Assembly: GCF_035688975.1 (NCBI RefSeq)
Contig: NZ_DASSMH010000012.1
Location: 1 to 19,880, forward strand
From: CALMNV01 sp035688975
Lineage (GTDB): Bacteria > Actinomycetota > Actinomycetes > Actinomycetales > Dermatophilaceae
Length of the DNA: 19,880 nt
Direction of reading: 5' to 3'
A model generated the notes under the pieces. The model worked only from the letters and a program-made list of their open reading frames with translations. It made no database searches and had not been told where the DNA came from. Shown here in pieces: positions 11,774 to 18,434 of the stretch; the stretch's first letter is position 1, and each line of letters begins with the position of its first letter. A program made the translations under genes and the position numbers.

Positions 11774-14595
11774 GGTTCCCCAGCTGGCCCCGGCTCGCGG
11801 AGTTCGCCGCGCAGTTCGACTTCGAGCTCGACGACTTCCAGGTCGAGGCATGCCGCGCCGTCGAGGAGGGCCGCGGGGTGCTCGTCGCGGCGCCGACCGG
11901 CGCGGGCAAGACGGTGGTGGGCGAGTTCGCCGTCCACCTCGCCCTCGCCACGGGGCGCAAGGCGTTCTACACCACGCCGATCAAGGCGCTGTCCAACCAG
12001 AAGTACGCCGACCTCGTGCGGCGGCACGGTGCCGCCTCCGTCGGCCTGCTGACCGGCGACGCCTCCATCAACGGTGAGGCGCCCGTCGTCGTCATGACGA
12101 CCGAGGTGCTGCGCAACATGATGTATGCCGGGTCGAGCACCCTCCGGGGGCTCGGCTGGGTGGTCATGGACGAGGTGCACTACCTTGCCGACCGCTTCCG
12201 CGGAGCGGTCTGGGAGGAGGTCATCATCCACCTGCCGCGCGATGTCAGCGTCGTGTCCCTGTCCGCGACCGTCTCCAACGCGGAGGAGTTCGGCGCGTGG
12301 CTCGGCGAGGTGCGCGGCGACACGGAGGTCGTCGTCTCCGAGCACCGGCCGGTGCCGCTGTGGCAGCACATGATGGTGGGCCAGACCCTCTTCGACCTCT
12401 TCGTCGAGGAGGTGTCCCCCGGGGCGGACGAGGGCAGCGACGTGGCGGTCAACCCGGACCTGCTGCAGAGCATCCGCGCGCTGGAGGGGCGCGGCGACTG
12501 GGACTCCCACTGGTCCCGAGGAGGTCGCGCCCGGGGACCGTCCGGCCGCGGCCGTGGCCGCGACGACTGGGACGGGCGGGGCCGCGAGGACCGCGACGCC
12601 CGCGGTCGGCGGGGCCGCGGCCCCGGCGGGGGAGAGGGCGCCCGGGGCTTCGCCCGCGGTGGCCGCCCCGGGGGCGGCGCCACCCGCGCCGAGGTCATCG
12701 AGCGCCTGGAGCGCGAGGGGCTGCTCCCGGCGATCACGTTCATCTTCTCCCGCGCCGGGTGCGACGCGGCCGTGGGTCAGCTGCTCGCGAGCGGGCAGCG
12801 GCTCGTGACCGACACGGAGGGCGAGCGCAACCGGCGGCTCGTCGAGGAGCGGATCCAGGGCCTCGCCGACGAGGACCTCACCGTGCTCGGCTACTGGGAC
12901 TTCGTCGAGGGCATCACCCGCGGCTTCGCGGCCCACCACGCGGGCCTGCTGCCGACCTTCCGGGAGATCGTCGAGGAGCTCTTCACGGCCGGCCGGATCC
13001 GGGCGGTCTTCGCGACGGAGACCCTGGCGCTGGGGATCAACATGCCCGCCCGCACCGTCGTGCTCGAGCGTCTCGTGAAGTTCAACGGGGAGAGCCACGT
13101 CGACATCTCCCCGGCGGAGTACACCCAGCTGACGGGCCGGGCCGGCCGGCGCGGCATCGACGTCGAGGGCCACGCGGTCGTGCTGTGGAACCGCGGACTC
13201 GACCCCGAGGCCGTGGCCGGTCTCGCCTCGACCCGGACCTACCCGCTGCGCTCGAGCTTCCAGCCGACGTACAACATGGCGGTCAACCTCGTGCGCCAGG
13301 TCGGCCGGGACACCGCCCGGGAGATCCTCGAGACGTCGTTTGCGCAGTTCCAGGCGGATCGGGCGGTCGTCGGCTTCGTGCGCACCGTGCGGCGCAACGA
13401 GGAGGCGCTCGCCGGCTACGCCGAGTCGATGACGTGCCACCTCGGCGACTTCAGGGAGTATGCCGCCCTCCGCGAGGAGATCCGCACCCTCGAGAAGGAG
13501 AGCGCGCGCCAGCGGTCGGCCTCCATCCGGGCCGCCGCGGCGGTCTCCCTCGAGCGGCTCAAGATCGGTGACATCGTGCGGATCCCGCATGGACGGCATA
13601 CGGGACTCGCCGTCGTCATCGCGCCCAACTCCGGCGGCAAGGGCGAATCCGCGTCACCGGCGGTCGTCACCGAGGACCACCACCTGCGCCGGCTCACGCT
13701 CTCGGACGTGCCGGCGCCGCTCGAGGCGCTCGGGAGCATGCGGGTGCCCCGGCACTTCAACGCCAAGAACCCCAAGGCCCGCCGGGACCTCGCCGCCACG
13801 CTTCGCGCGTCGCTGCCGCACGACCCGCCGCCGAGGCGGCGCGCCGTCGACCCGGACGCCGGCGACGAGCGCATCGACGAGCTGCGGCGGCGGATGCGCC
13901 GACACCCGTGCCACCAGTGCCCCGACCGTGAGGTCCACGCGCGGTGGGCCGAGCGCTGGTGGCGGCTGCGCCGCGAGACCGACGGGCTGCAGCGCAAGAT
14001 CGACGGCCGGACCAACTCCGTGGCCAAGACCTTCGACCGGATCTGCGACCTGCTCACCCGGATGGACTACCTCAGCCGCGACGGCGAGTCGGTGACCGCG
14101 AACGGCCAGCGCCTGCGCCAGCTCTACACGGAGAAGGACCTGCTCGCTGCCGAGTGCCTTCGCGTCGGCGTGTGGCGGCGCCTCGACGCCCCGTCGCTGG
14201 CAGCGGTCGTGTCGACGCTCGTGCACGAGCCGCGTCGGGACGAGGGCGCGCTCACGCCCCGGATGCCCAACGACGACGTGCGCGACGCCTACGAGCGGAT
14301 GATCGAGATCTGGAGCGCTCTGGAGGACGCCGAGGCCGCGCTGGCCCTGCCGAGGACCGGGATGCCGGACGCGGGGCTGGCGTGGGCGATGCACCGGTGG
14401 GCGAGCGGGCTGCGGCTCGAGGAGGTGTTGCGCGGCAGCGACCTGGCCGCGGGGGACTTCGTCCGCCGCTGCAAGCAGGTCATCGATCTGCTCGGTCAGC
14501 TGACCGACGCGGCGGACCCCGGCGTCCAGGCGATGGCCCGCAAGGCGGGTGACCTCGTGATGCGTGGCGTCGTCGCGGCCGACCGCCTCGACTGA
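11770..14595 (+). CDS. helY: Ski2-like DEVH-box helicase HelY
   Basis: This is an ATP-dependent superfamily 2 helicase of the Ski2/Mtr4 type, probably an RNA helicase; 941 residues. Walker A is GAGKT (44-48), the Walker B box is DEVH (134-137), motif III is SAT (165-167) and motif VI is QLTGRAGRRGID (453-464). Between the two RecA domains, residues about 246-303 form an Arg/Gly-rich low-complexity insert with many RG, GRG and RGG units. A CHQC pair (Cys714, Cys717) lies in the region before the C-terminal DSHCT-like domain (about 760-935), which contains SAALEDAEAAL-like helices and ends in AADRLD. The ATG overlaps the preceding stop. The position near tatC and a 5'-3' exonuclease matches mycobacteria. 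A role in RNA turnover is inferred from family. Confidence 0.94.
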   Translation: MRFPSWPRLAEFAAQFDFELDDFQVEACRAVEEGRGVLVAAPTGAGKTVVGEFAVHLALATGRKAFYTTPIKALSNQKYADLVRRHGAASVGLLTGDASINGEAPVVVMTTEVLRNMMYAGSSTLRGLGWVVMDEVHYLADRFRGAVWEEVIIHLPRDVSVVSLSATVSNAEEFGAWLGEVRGDTEVVVSEHRPVPLWQHMMVGQTLFDLFVEEVSPGADEGSDVAVNPDLLQSIRALEGRGDWDSHWSRGGRARGPSGRGRGRDDWDGRGREDRDARGRRGRGPGGGEGARGFARGGRPGGGATRAEVIERLEREGLLPAITFIFSRAGCDAAVGQLLASGQRLVTDTEGERNRRLVEERIQGLADEDLTVLGYWDFVEGITRGFAAHHAGLLPTFREIVEELFTAGRIRAVFATETLALGINMPARTVVLERLVKFNGESHVDISPAEYTQLTGRAGRRGIDVEGHAVVLWNRGLDPEAVAGLASTRTYPLRSSFQPTYNMAVNLVRQVGRDTAREILETSFAQFQADRAVVGFVRTVRRNEEALAGYAESMTCHLGDFREYAALREEIRTLEKESARQRSASIRAAAAVSLERLKIGDIVRIPHGRHTGLAVVIAPNSGGKGESASPAVVTEDHHLRRLTLSDVPAPLEALGSMRVPRHFNAKNPKARRDLAATLRASLPHDPPPRRRAVDPDAGDERIDELRRRMRRHPCHQCPDREVHARWAERWWRLRRETDGLQRKIDGRTNSVAKTFDRICDLLTRMDYLSRDGESVTANGQRLRQLYTEKDLLAAECLRVGVWRRLDAPSLAAVVSTLVHEPRRDEGALTPRMPNDDVRDAYERMIEIWSALEDAEAALALPRTGMPDAGLAWAMHRWASGLRLEEVLRGSDLAAGDFVRRCKQVIDLLGQLTDAADPGVQAMARKAGDLVMRGVVAADRLD

Positions 14596-14655
14596 CTCCG
14601 GGGCCAGGACGCACTCCGGGGTGCGACTGACCCAGCGGCCGCTCATCAACAGGCA

Positions 14656-14706
14656 GATCAACCGGCGTCCGGTGCTGCCCTGACGGCAGCCACCGCCAGT
14701 TGATCC
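14656..14706. terminator. Two-tier hairpin between convergent helY and exonuclease
   Basis: GATCAACCGGCG (14656-14667) pairs with CGCCAGTTGATC (14694-14705) over 12 positions with one mismatch. Inside it, GTGCTGCC and GGCAGCCAC (about 14672-14679 and 14685-14693) form a second stem around the CTGAC loop. The structure sits between two converging genes and could terminate both transcripts. The 3' arm is repeated downstream, which offers alternative partners. Confidence 0.6.
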
Positions 14707-14733
14707 GCCAGTTGATCCGCCAGTTGATCCGCC
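14693..14733. repeat. Tandem 12-bp repeat, three copies plus partial
   Basis: CCGCCAGTTGAT is repeated exactly at 14693-14704, 14705-14716 and 14717-14728, with a partial CCGCC at 14729-14733. Each copy can pair with the upstream GATCAACCGGCG arm. The rest of the 158-bp gap (14596-14753) holds only the hairpin and a small GCAC/GTGC inverted repeat. Confidence 0.9.
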
Positions 14734-14753
14734 GGCTGGTCCCGTGACCCGGC

Positions 14754-15686
14754 TCAGTCGATGCGCAGGGCGCGCAGCACGCGGTCGAACGACGACGTCA
14801 GCCTGTGCTCGACGGCGAGCCGGCTCATGAGGACCGGGTCGGCGACCGTCTGCGGCAGGCGGAGGTCAAGCTGGGCGAGGGGTGCGTCCTTTGCCACGGC
14901 GACGACGTGAGGAGCGGCGTCAAGGTATGCCGCCGCCGCCTCGAGCCGCGCGCGCTGCGCGCCCCTCAGCCTCGGGTCGCCGCTCGCCAGGGCGGCGCGG
15001 AGCCCGACGAGGTCGCCGTATGCCGCGATCAGGGCCGCGGCCGTCTTCTCCCCGATGCCGGCGACGCCCGGCAGCCCGTCACTGGTGTCGCCGCGCAGGA
15101 CGGCCATGTCGGCATACGCCGGCCCGGAGCGCACGCCGTACTTCTCGGCGAGGAACGCCTCGTCGACGAGGTCGGGCGCACGCACGCCGCCGCGAGCCGT
15201 GTAGATCACCCGGATCCCGGCTGCGTCGTCGACGAGCTGGAAGAGGTCGCGGTCCCCGGTGACGATGTCGACCGGCATACGCCCGCGGTGCGCCTCCGCC
15301 AGCGTGCCGATGACGTCGTCGGCCTCGTAGCCGTCCGAGCCGACCCGCGCGAAACCGAGCGCGGTCAGGGCCTCGACGATGAGCGGCACCTGGACCACCA
15401 GGTCCTCCGGCACGGCCTCCGTGCCGCTGGCGTCCGCCACCCGGTGCGCCTTGTAGGAGGGCAGCGCGGCGACGCGGAAGGCCGGCCGCCAGTCGTTGTC
15501 CCAGCACGCCGCGAGATGGGTGGGACGGCCCCGCTCGATGAGCGAGGCCAGCATGTCGAGGAAGCCGCGCACCGCGTTGGTCGGGACTGCGCCGCCCTCC
15601 GACCGTTCCGGCACGCCGTGGAAGGCCCGGAAGTACAGGCTCGCCGAGTCGAGCAGGAGAAGCCGGTCGGACGTGTCGGGCGGCAT
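14754..15686 (-). CDS. 5'-3' exonuclease (FEN/Pol I N-domain type)
   Basis: This free-standing 5'-3' exonuclease or flap nuclease of 310 residues resembles the N-terminal domain of DNA polymerase I, without the polymerase. Metal ligands are in place: Asp13 (LLLLDSAS), EADD at 121-124, GDRD at 144-147 and GDTSD at 199-203. The helix-3-turn-helix DNA-binding element GLPGVAGIGEKTAAAL follows at 204-219. It probably removes RNA primers or flaps during repair or Okazaki-fragment processing. I chose the ATG at 15686 because a TACTCT box lies 6 nt upstream on the minus strand; longer reading is antisense to the Lrp gene. It converges on helY, the same pairing as in mycobacteria, and is divergent from the Lrp gene. 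Confidence 0.92.
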   Translation of the reverse strand: MPPDTSDRLLLLDSASLYFRAFHGVPERSEGGAVPTNAVRGFLDMLASLIERGRPTHLAACWDNDWRPAFRVAALPSYKAHRVADASGTEAVPEDLVVQVPLIVEALTALGFARVGSDGYEADDVIGTLAEAHRGRMPVDIVTGDRDLFQLVDDAAGIRVIYTARGGVRAPDLVDEAFLAEKYGVRSGPAYADMAVLRGDTSDGLPGVAGIGEKTAAALIAAYGDLVGLRAALASGDPRLRGAQRARLEAAAAYLDAAPHVVAVAKDAPLAQLDLRLPQTVADPVLMSRLAVEHRLTSSFDRVLRALRID

Positions 15687-15692
15687 GGCAGG

Positions 15693-15698
15693 AGAGTA
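15693..15698 (-). promoter_or_regulatory. -10 box, leaderless start of exonuclease gene
   Basis: On the minus strand TACTCT is followed by 6 nt (CCTGCC) and ATG at 15686. The layout is the same as at pafA, the kinase, the Lrp gene and kamA. Confidence 0.6.
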
Positions 15699-15722
15699 CG
15701 CGCCCGATCGAGGGGCCACCGT

Positions 15723-15746
15723 GGGCCCCGGCCAGCCACGGGGCCC
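15723..15746. promoter_or_regulatory. Perfect 8-bp inverted repeat in divergent promoter
   Basis: GGGCCCCG (15723-15730) and CGGGGCCC (15739-15746) are exact inverted copies separated by 8 bp. They lie in the 111-bp gap between the exonuclease and Lrp starts, upstream of both -10 boxes. An operator for the adjacent Lrp/AsnC regulator is possible, though known Lrp sites tend to be more AT-rich. Confidence 0.35.
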
Positions 15747-15785
15747 CGCTCCGGCGCGAGAGGGCAATGTGTGCTGGCGCTGGTC

Positions 15786-15791
15786 TAGCCT
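15786..15791 (+). promoter_or_regulatory. -10 box, leaderless start of Lrp gene
   Basis: TAGCCT is followed by 6 nt (TCGCCC) and ATG at 15798. There is no ribosome site in the interval. Confidence 0.6.
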
Positions 15792-15797
15792 TCGCCC

Positions 15798-16259
15798 ATG
15801 GAGGAACTGGACCGGCGGCTCGTCGAACTGCTCGTGGCGGACGGCCGGATGAGCTTCACCGACCTCGGGCGGGCGACGGGGCTGTCCACGTCGGCCGTCC
15901 ACCAGCGGGTGCGCCGGCTCGAGGAGCGGGGCGTCATCTCCGGCTACCGCGCGGTGGTGTCGCCGGTGCAGCTCGGCCTGCCGCTCACCGCTCTGGTCTC
16001 GGTCACGCCGTTCGACCCCAGCGCGCCCGACGACGTGCCGCAGCGCCTCGCCCCGATCCGCGAGATCGAGGACTGCCACTCCGTGGCCGGCGTGGAGAGC
16101 TACATCCTCAAGGTGCGCGTCGCCACGCCTGGCGACCTGGAGGACCTGCTCGCCAGGATCCGGTCGGCCGCGAACGTGTCCACCCGCACGACGGTCGTGC
16201 TCTCGACGCCCTGGGAGGGGCGCAGCGTCTCGTCGCCCGCGCCGGAGTTGGACGACTGA
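15798..16259 (+). CDS. Lrp/AsnC family transcriptional regulator
   Basis: This 153-residue feast/famine-type DNA-binding regulator has a winged helix-turn-helix at about 3-50, ELDRRLVELLVADGRMSFTDLGRATG then the recognition helix LSTSAVHQRVRRLEERGVISGY. The ligand-binding RAM domain follows at about 60-140, with the usual EIEDCHSVAGVESYILKV segment (about 90-107). Such proteins form dimers to octamers and sense an amino acid. The ligand is not readable here. Two genes away lies a lysine-type aminomutase pair, so lysine or beta-lysine is a reasonable guess and no more. It is divergent from the exonuclease gene. A 14-bp tandem repeat begins at its stop codon. Confidence 0.93.
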   Translation: MEELDRRLVELLVADGRMSFTDLGRATGLSTSAVHQRVRRLEERGVISGYRAVVSPVQLGLPLTALVSVTPFDPSAPDDVPQRLAPIREIEDCHSVAGVESYILKVRVATPGDLEDLLARIRSAANVSTRTTVVLSTPWEGRSVSSPAPELDD

Positions 16260-16298
16260 CCACCGACCACTGACCACCGACGAGTGACGACTGACGAC
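16257..16298. repeat. Tandem 14-bp repeat starting in the Lrp stop codon
   Basis: TGACCACCGACCAC (16257-16270), TGACCACCGACGAG (16271-16284) and TGACGACTGACGAC (16285-16298) are three progressively diverged copies of a 14-mer. The first TGA is the stop codon. The repeat fills most of the 62-bp gap between two converging genes. Confidence 0.75.
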
Positions 16299-16306
16299 AC
16301 GGCGCA

Positions 16307-16323
16307 GACCGCGTGGCGCGGTC
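16307..16323. terminator. Perfect hairpin between convergent Lrp and YbaK genes
   Basis: GACCGCG-tgg-CGCGGTC is a perfect 7-bp stem with a 3-nt loop. It overlaps the last bases of the YbaK gene and lies 48 bp past the Lrp stop. Strand-symmetric position and strength suggest a bidirectional terminator, without a U-tract. Confidence 0.5.
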
Positions 16324-16852
16324 ACGGATGCCGCCCGACGAGGGCCGTGACCGCCCGGGTCACGGTGACGAGGTCGGCAGGCGCGAGGCCGAGGTCGAAG
16401 CCGCGACGGCCACCGGAGACGAAGACGGTCTCGAAGCCGAGCGCCGTCTCGTCGAGCACGGTCGGAAGCAACCGGCGCTGGCCGACGGGCGAGATCCCGC
16501 CCACGACGTAGCCGGTGGCCCGCTCCGCCTGGCGCGGGTCGGCCATGGTCGCACCCTTGACGCCCAGCGCCGCGGCGACGGCCTTGAGGTCGAGCTGCCG
16601 GTCGACCGGGACGATCCCGACCGCCAGCCCTGCGGCGGTCTCGACGAGGAGGGTCTTGAAGACCTGCCCCGGCGTCACGCCGAGCGCGGCGGCCGCCTCG
16701 AGCCCGTAGCTGCCCGTGGCGGGGTCGTGCTCGTAGGGGTGGCGGGTGTAGGCGACGCCGAGCCGGTCGAGGGCAACGGTGGCCGGGGTCGAGGGCCCGT
16801 CACTGCGGGCGGCGCGACGTCCGCCGGCTCGGGAGGGGGAGGGTCGGCCCAC
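16322..16852 (-). CDS. ybaK: YbaK/EbsC-type aminoacyl-tRNA deacylase
   Basis: This protein of 176 residues belongs to the YbaK family, which hydrolyses Cys-tRNA(Pro) and so corrects mischarging by prolyl-tRNA synthetase. The domain begins at about 23 (TPATVALDRLGVAYTRHPYEHDP). It includes GVTPGQVFKTLLVE with the catalytic Lys66, VPVDRQLDLKAVAAALG, TGYVVGGISPVGQ (the GGISP loop) and FVSGGRRGFDLGLAPADL. The basic N-terminal extension of about 20 residues follows from the GTG at 16852, the only plausible start; a TAGACT box lies 7 nt upstream. It lies 47 bp downstream of kamA on the same strand but appears to have its own promoter. Exact tRNA specificity is inferred from family. Confidence 0.9.
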   Translation of the reverse strand: MGRPSPSRAGGRRAARSDGPSTPATVALDRLGVAYTRHPYEHDPATGSYGLEAAAALGVTPGQVFKTLLVETAAGLAVGIVPVDRQLDLKAVAAALGVKGATMADPRQAERATGYVVGGISPVGQRRLLPTVLDETALGFETVFVSGGRRGFDLGLAPADLVTVTRAVTALVGRHP

Positions 16853-16859
16853 TCGCGGC

Positions 16860-16865
16860 AGTCTA
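16860..16865 (-). promoter_or_regulatory. -10 box, leaderless start of ybaK
   Basis: On the minus strand TAGACT is followed by 7 nt (GCCGCGA) and GTG at 16852. It sits in the 47-bp gap after kamA. Confidence 0.5.
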
Positions 16866-16899
16866 CGGGCGCGTGATCGCCGCCTGTCCAAGCCCCGGC

Positions 16900-18342
16900 T
16901 CAGACCAGCTGCGCCTGCGCGGTCGAGCGGCTGGCGACGGCCCGCGAGGTCGCCGCCGCCAAGACCGCGGCGTGGTCGACCCGGTCGCGCCACCACCTCC
17001 GGCCCTCCTCGGGCAGCGTGTAGATGGGGTCGTAGTAGACGTACTCCCGGGACAGGGCCGCGACGTCGTCGCCCTCGATGGGGGTGCGGTAGTTCTTGCG
17101 CCAGTACGAGATGCCGCGCACCGTGTCGTAGGAGTCCTGCTGGTGCACCCACCGCTTGCCGACGAAGGGCACGTCGCAGACGACGCGCGGGGTGGCGAAG
17201 CCGGGCAGGTAGCCCATGATCGAGTGCTGCAGGCGCTGGGCCTCGGCGAGGCTGAGGCGCCAGTGCTCGGCGAACGGGATCATGTCGCACATGTAGAAGT
17301 AGTAGGGCGTGACCGACGCCCCGTCGGCGAGGGCGAAGCAGAGGTCGAGCAGCTGCCCGGGGGAGTCGTTGACCCCGCGCAGCAGGACGCCCTGGTTGCG
17401 CACGTCGCGCACTCCGGCCTCGAGCATGGCCCGCGTGGCACGCGCCACCGACGGCGTGACCGACTGGGCGCTGTTGACGTGGGTATGGATGGCGAGCGAT
17501 ACGCCTCGGCGCCGGGCCGTCGTCGCCACCCGGCCCATGCCCTCGAGGACGTCCTCGGCGAGCCAGTGCTGCGGCAGGCCCATGAGCGCCTTCGTCGCCA
17601 GCCGGACGTCACGGATGGTGTCGATCTCGAGCAGCTCGTCGAGGAAGGCCTCGAGGTGCTTCCACGGCAGGTTCGCGACGTCGCCGCCCGACACCACGAC
17701 GTCGCGCACGGCGGGGGTCCGGCGCAGGTAGGCCAGCATCGCGGCATACCGGTCGGCCGGCTTCTGCCCGAACCGCAGCTTGGCGACCTGCGGCGTGGAG
17801 TTGCCCACGAGGTCCATCCGGGTGCAGTGCCCGCAGTACTGCGGGCACGTGGGCAGCAGCTCGGCGAGGACCTTGGTCGGGTAGCGGTGGGTCAGCCCCT
17901 CCGCCACCCACATGTCGTGCTCGTGCAGCGAGTCGCGCACCGCGTGCGGGTGTGAGGGCCAGTCGGCGCGGCGGTCGGAGAAGACGGGCAGCATGTAGCG
18001 CCGGACGGGGTCGGCATAGAAGGCCTCGGTGAAGGCGGCACCGGCGGAGGGCATCGGGGCGTCCGTGGCCGGCACCATCGTGTTGAGCATCTGCGGCGGG
18101 ACGAGCATGGACATCGTCGCCCGCTCGGCCTGGTCGCGCTCGAGGTCGGCGTAGAAGCGGTCCTCGAGCAGGTCGCCGAGCACTGCGCGCAGCTGCCGGA
18201 CGTTCTTGACGCAGTTGGCCCGCTGCCACTGGGGCATGTCCCACTCGGCCTGCGTCACGCAGGCCCACCCCGGCAGCCGGGTCCAGTCCGGCTCGGCGAG
18301 CTCGCGCTGACGGTAGGCATACGGCTGCTCGACCGCATTCAT
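16900..18342 (-). CDS. kamA: Lysine 2,3-aminomutase family radical SAM protein
   Basis: This PLP-dependent radical SAM enzyme of 480 residues most likely interconverts lysine and beta-lysine. The iron-sulfur motif is C166-x3-C170-x2-C173 (CPQYCGHC), preceded by GLTHRYPTKVL. SGGD at 218-221 binds SAM, and NQGVLLRGVND at 316-326 is a KamA signature. Asp353 (YMCD) and Asp390 (VVCD) match the two Asp residues that hold the lysine side-chain amine in clostridial KamA. PLP Lys is probably Lys396, but the flanking text is DVPFVGKRW, not the usual DAPGGGGK, so the loop is one residue shorter and lacks its glycines. ATG 18342 follows a TATGCT box by 6 nt. The divergent neighbour is a kdd-like gene. 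Glutamate 2,3-aminomutase is the main alternative. Confidence 0.85.
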   Translation of the reverse strand: MNAVEQPYAYRQRELAEPDWTRLPGWACVTQAEWDMPQWQRANCVKNVRQLRAVLGDLLEDRFYADLERDQAERATMSMLVPPQMLNTMVPATDAPMPSAGAAFTEAFYADPVRRYMLPVFSDRRADWPSHPHAVRDSLHEHDMWVAEGLTHRYPTKVLAELLPTCPQYCGHCTRMDLVGNSTPQVAKLRFGQKPADRYAAMLAYLRRTPAVRDVVVSGGDVANLPWKHLEAFLDELLEIDTIRDVRLATKALMGLPQHWLAEDVLEGMGRVATTARRRGVSLAIHTHVNSAQSVTPSVARATRAMLEAGVRDVRNQGVLLRGVNDSPGQLLDLCFALADGASVTPYYFYMCDMIPFAEHWRLSLAEAQRLQHSIMGYLPGFATPRVVCDVPFVGKRWVHQQDSYDTVRGISYWRKNYRTPIEGDDVAALSREYVYYDPIYTLPEEGRRWWRDRVDHAAVLAAATSRAVASRSTAQAQLV

Positions 18343-18348
18343 GCACGC

Positions 18349-18354
18349 AGCATA
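18349..18354 (-). promoter_or_regulatory. -10 box, leaderless start of kamA
   Basis: On the minus strand TATGCT is followed by 6 nt (GCGTGC) and ATG at 18342, the same layout as four other genes in the window. Confidence 0.6.
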
Positions 18355-18374
18355 ACCGCAAGTCCGCCCGAGAA

Positions 18375-18389
18375 TGGCATATGATGCCA
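18375..18389. promoter_or_regulatory. Operator-like palindrome in kamA-kdd divergent promoter
   Basis: TGGCAT-atg-ATGCCA is a perfect 6-bp inverted repeat with a 3-bp spacer. It covers the TATGAT -10 box of kdd and lies 21 bp upstream of the kamA -10. It is the most AT-rich spot nearby. A regulator bound here would block kdd directly and could influence kamA. Confidence 0.5.
18380..18385 (+). promoter_or_regulatory. -10 box for kdd
   Basis: TATGAT is close to the ideal sigma-70 -10 and lies 49 nt upstream of the chosen ATG at 18435, giving a leader of about 43 nt. It overlaps the palindrome at 18375-18389. No -35 consensus is evident. Confidence 0.5.
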
Positions 18390-18434
18390 AAGAATTTCCG
18401 GTCCGACGCGAGGAAAGCGAAAGGATCTCCGACC

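Noticed and set aside
15687..16325. Upstream extension of the exonuclease frame across the Lrp gene
   Set aside because: It is antisense to a clear Lrp/AsnC gene. The exonuclease fold begins at MPPDTSDRLLLLDS and a leaderless promoter fits ATG 15686.
18381..18434. Longer kdd start at ATG 18381 or 18384
   Set aside because: These codons lie inside the -10 box and palindrome, so a transcript from that promoter could not include them. The ATG at 18435 has a purine-rich ribosome site.
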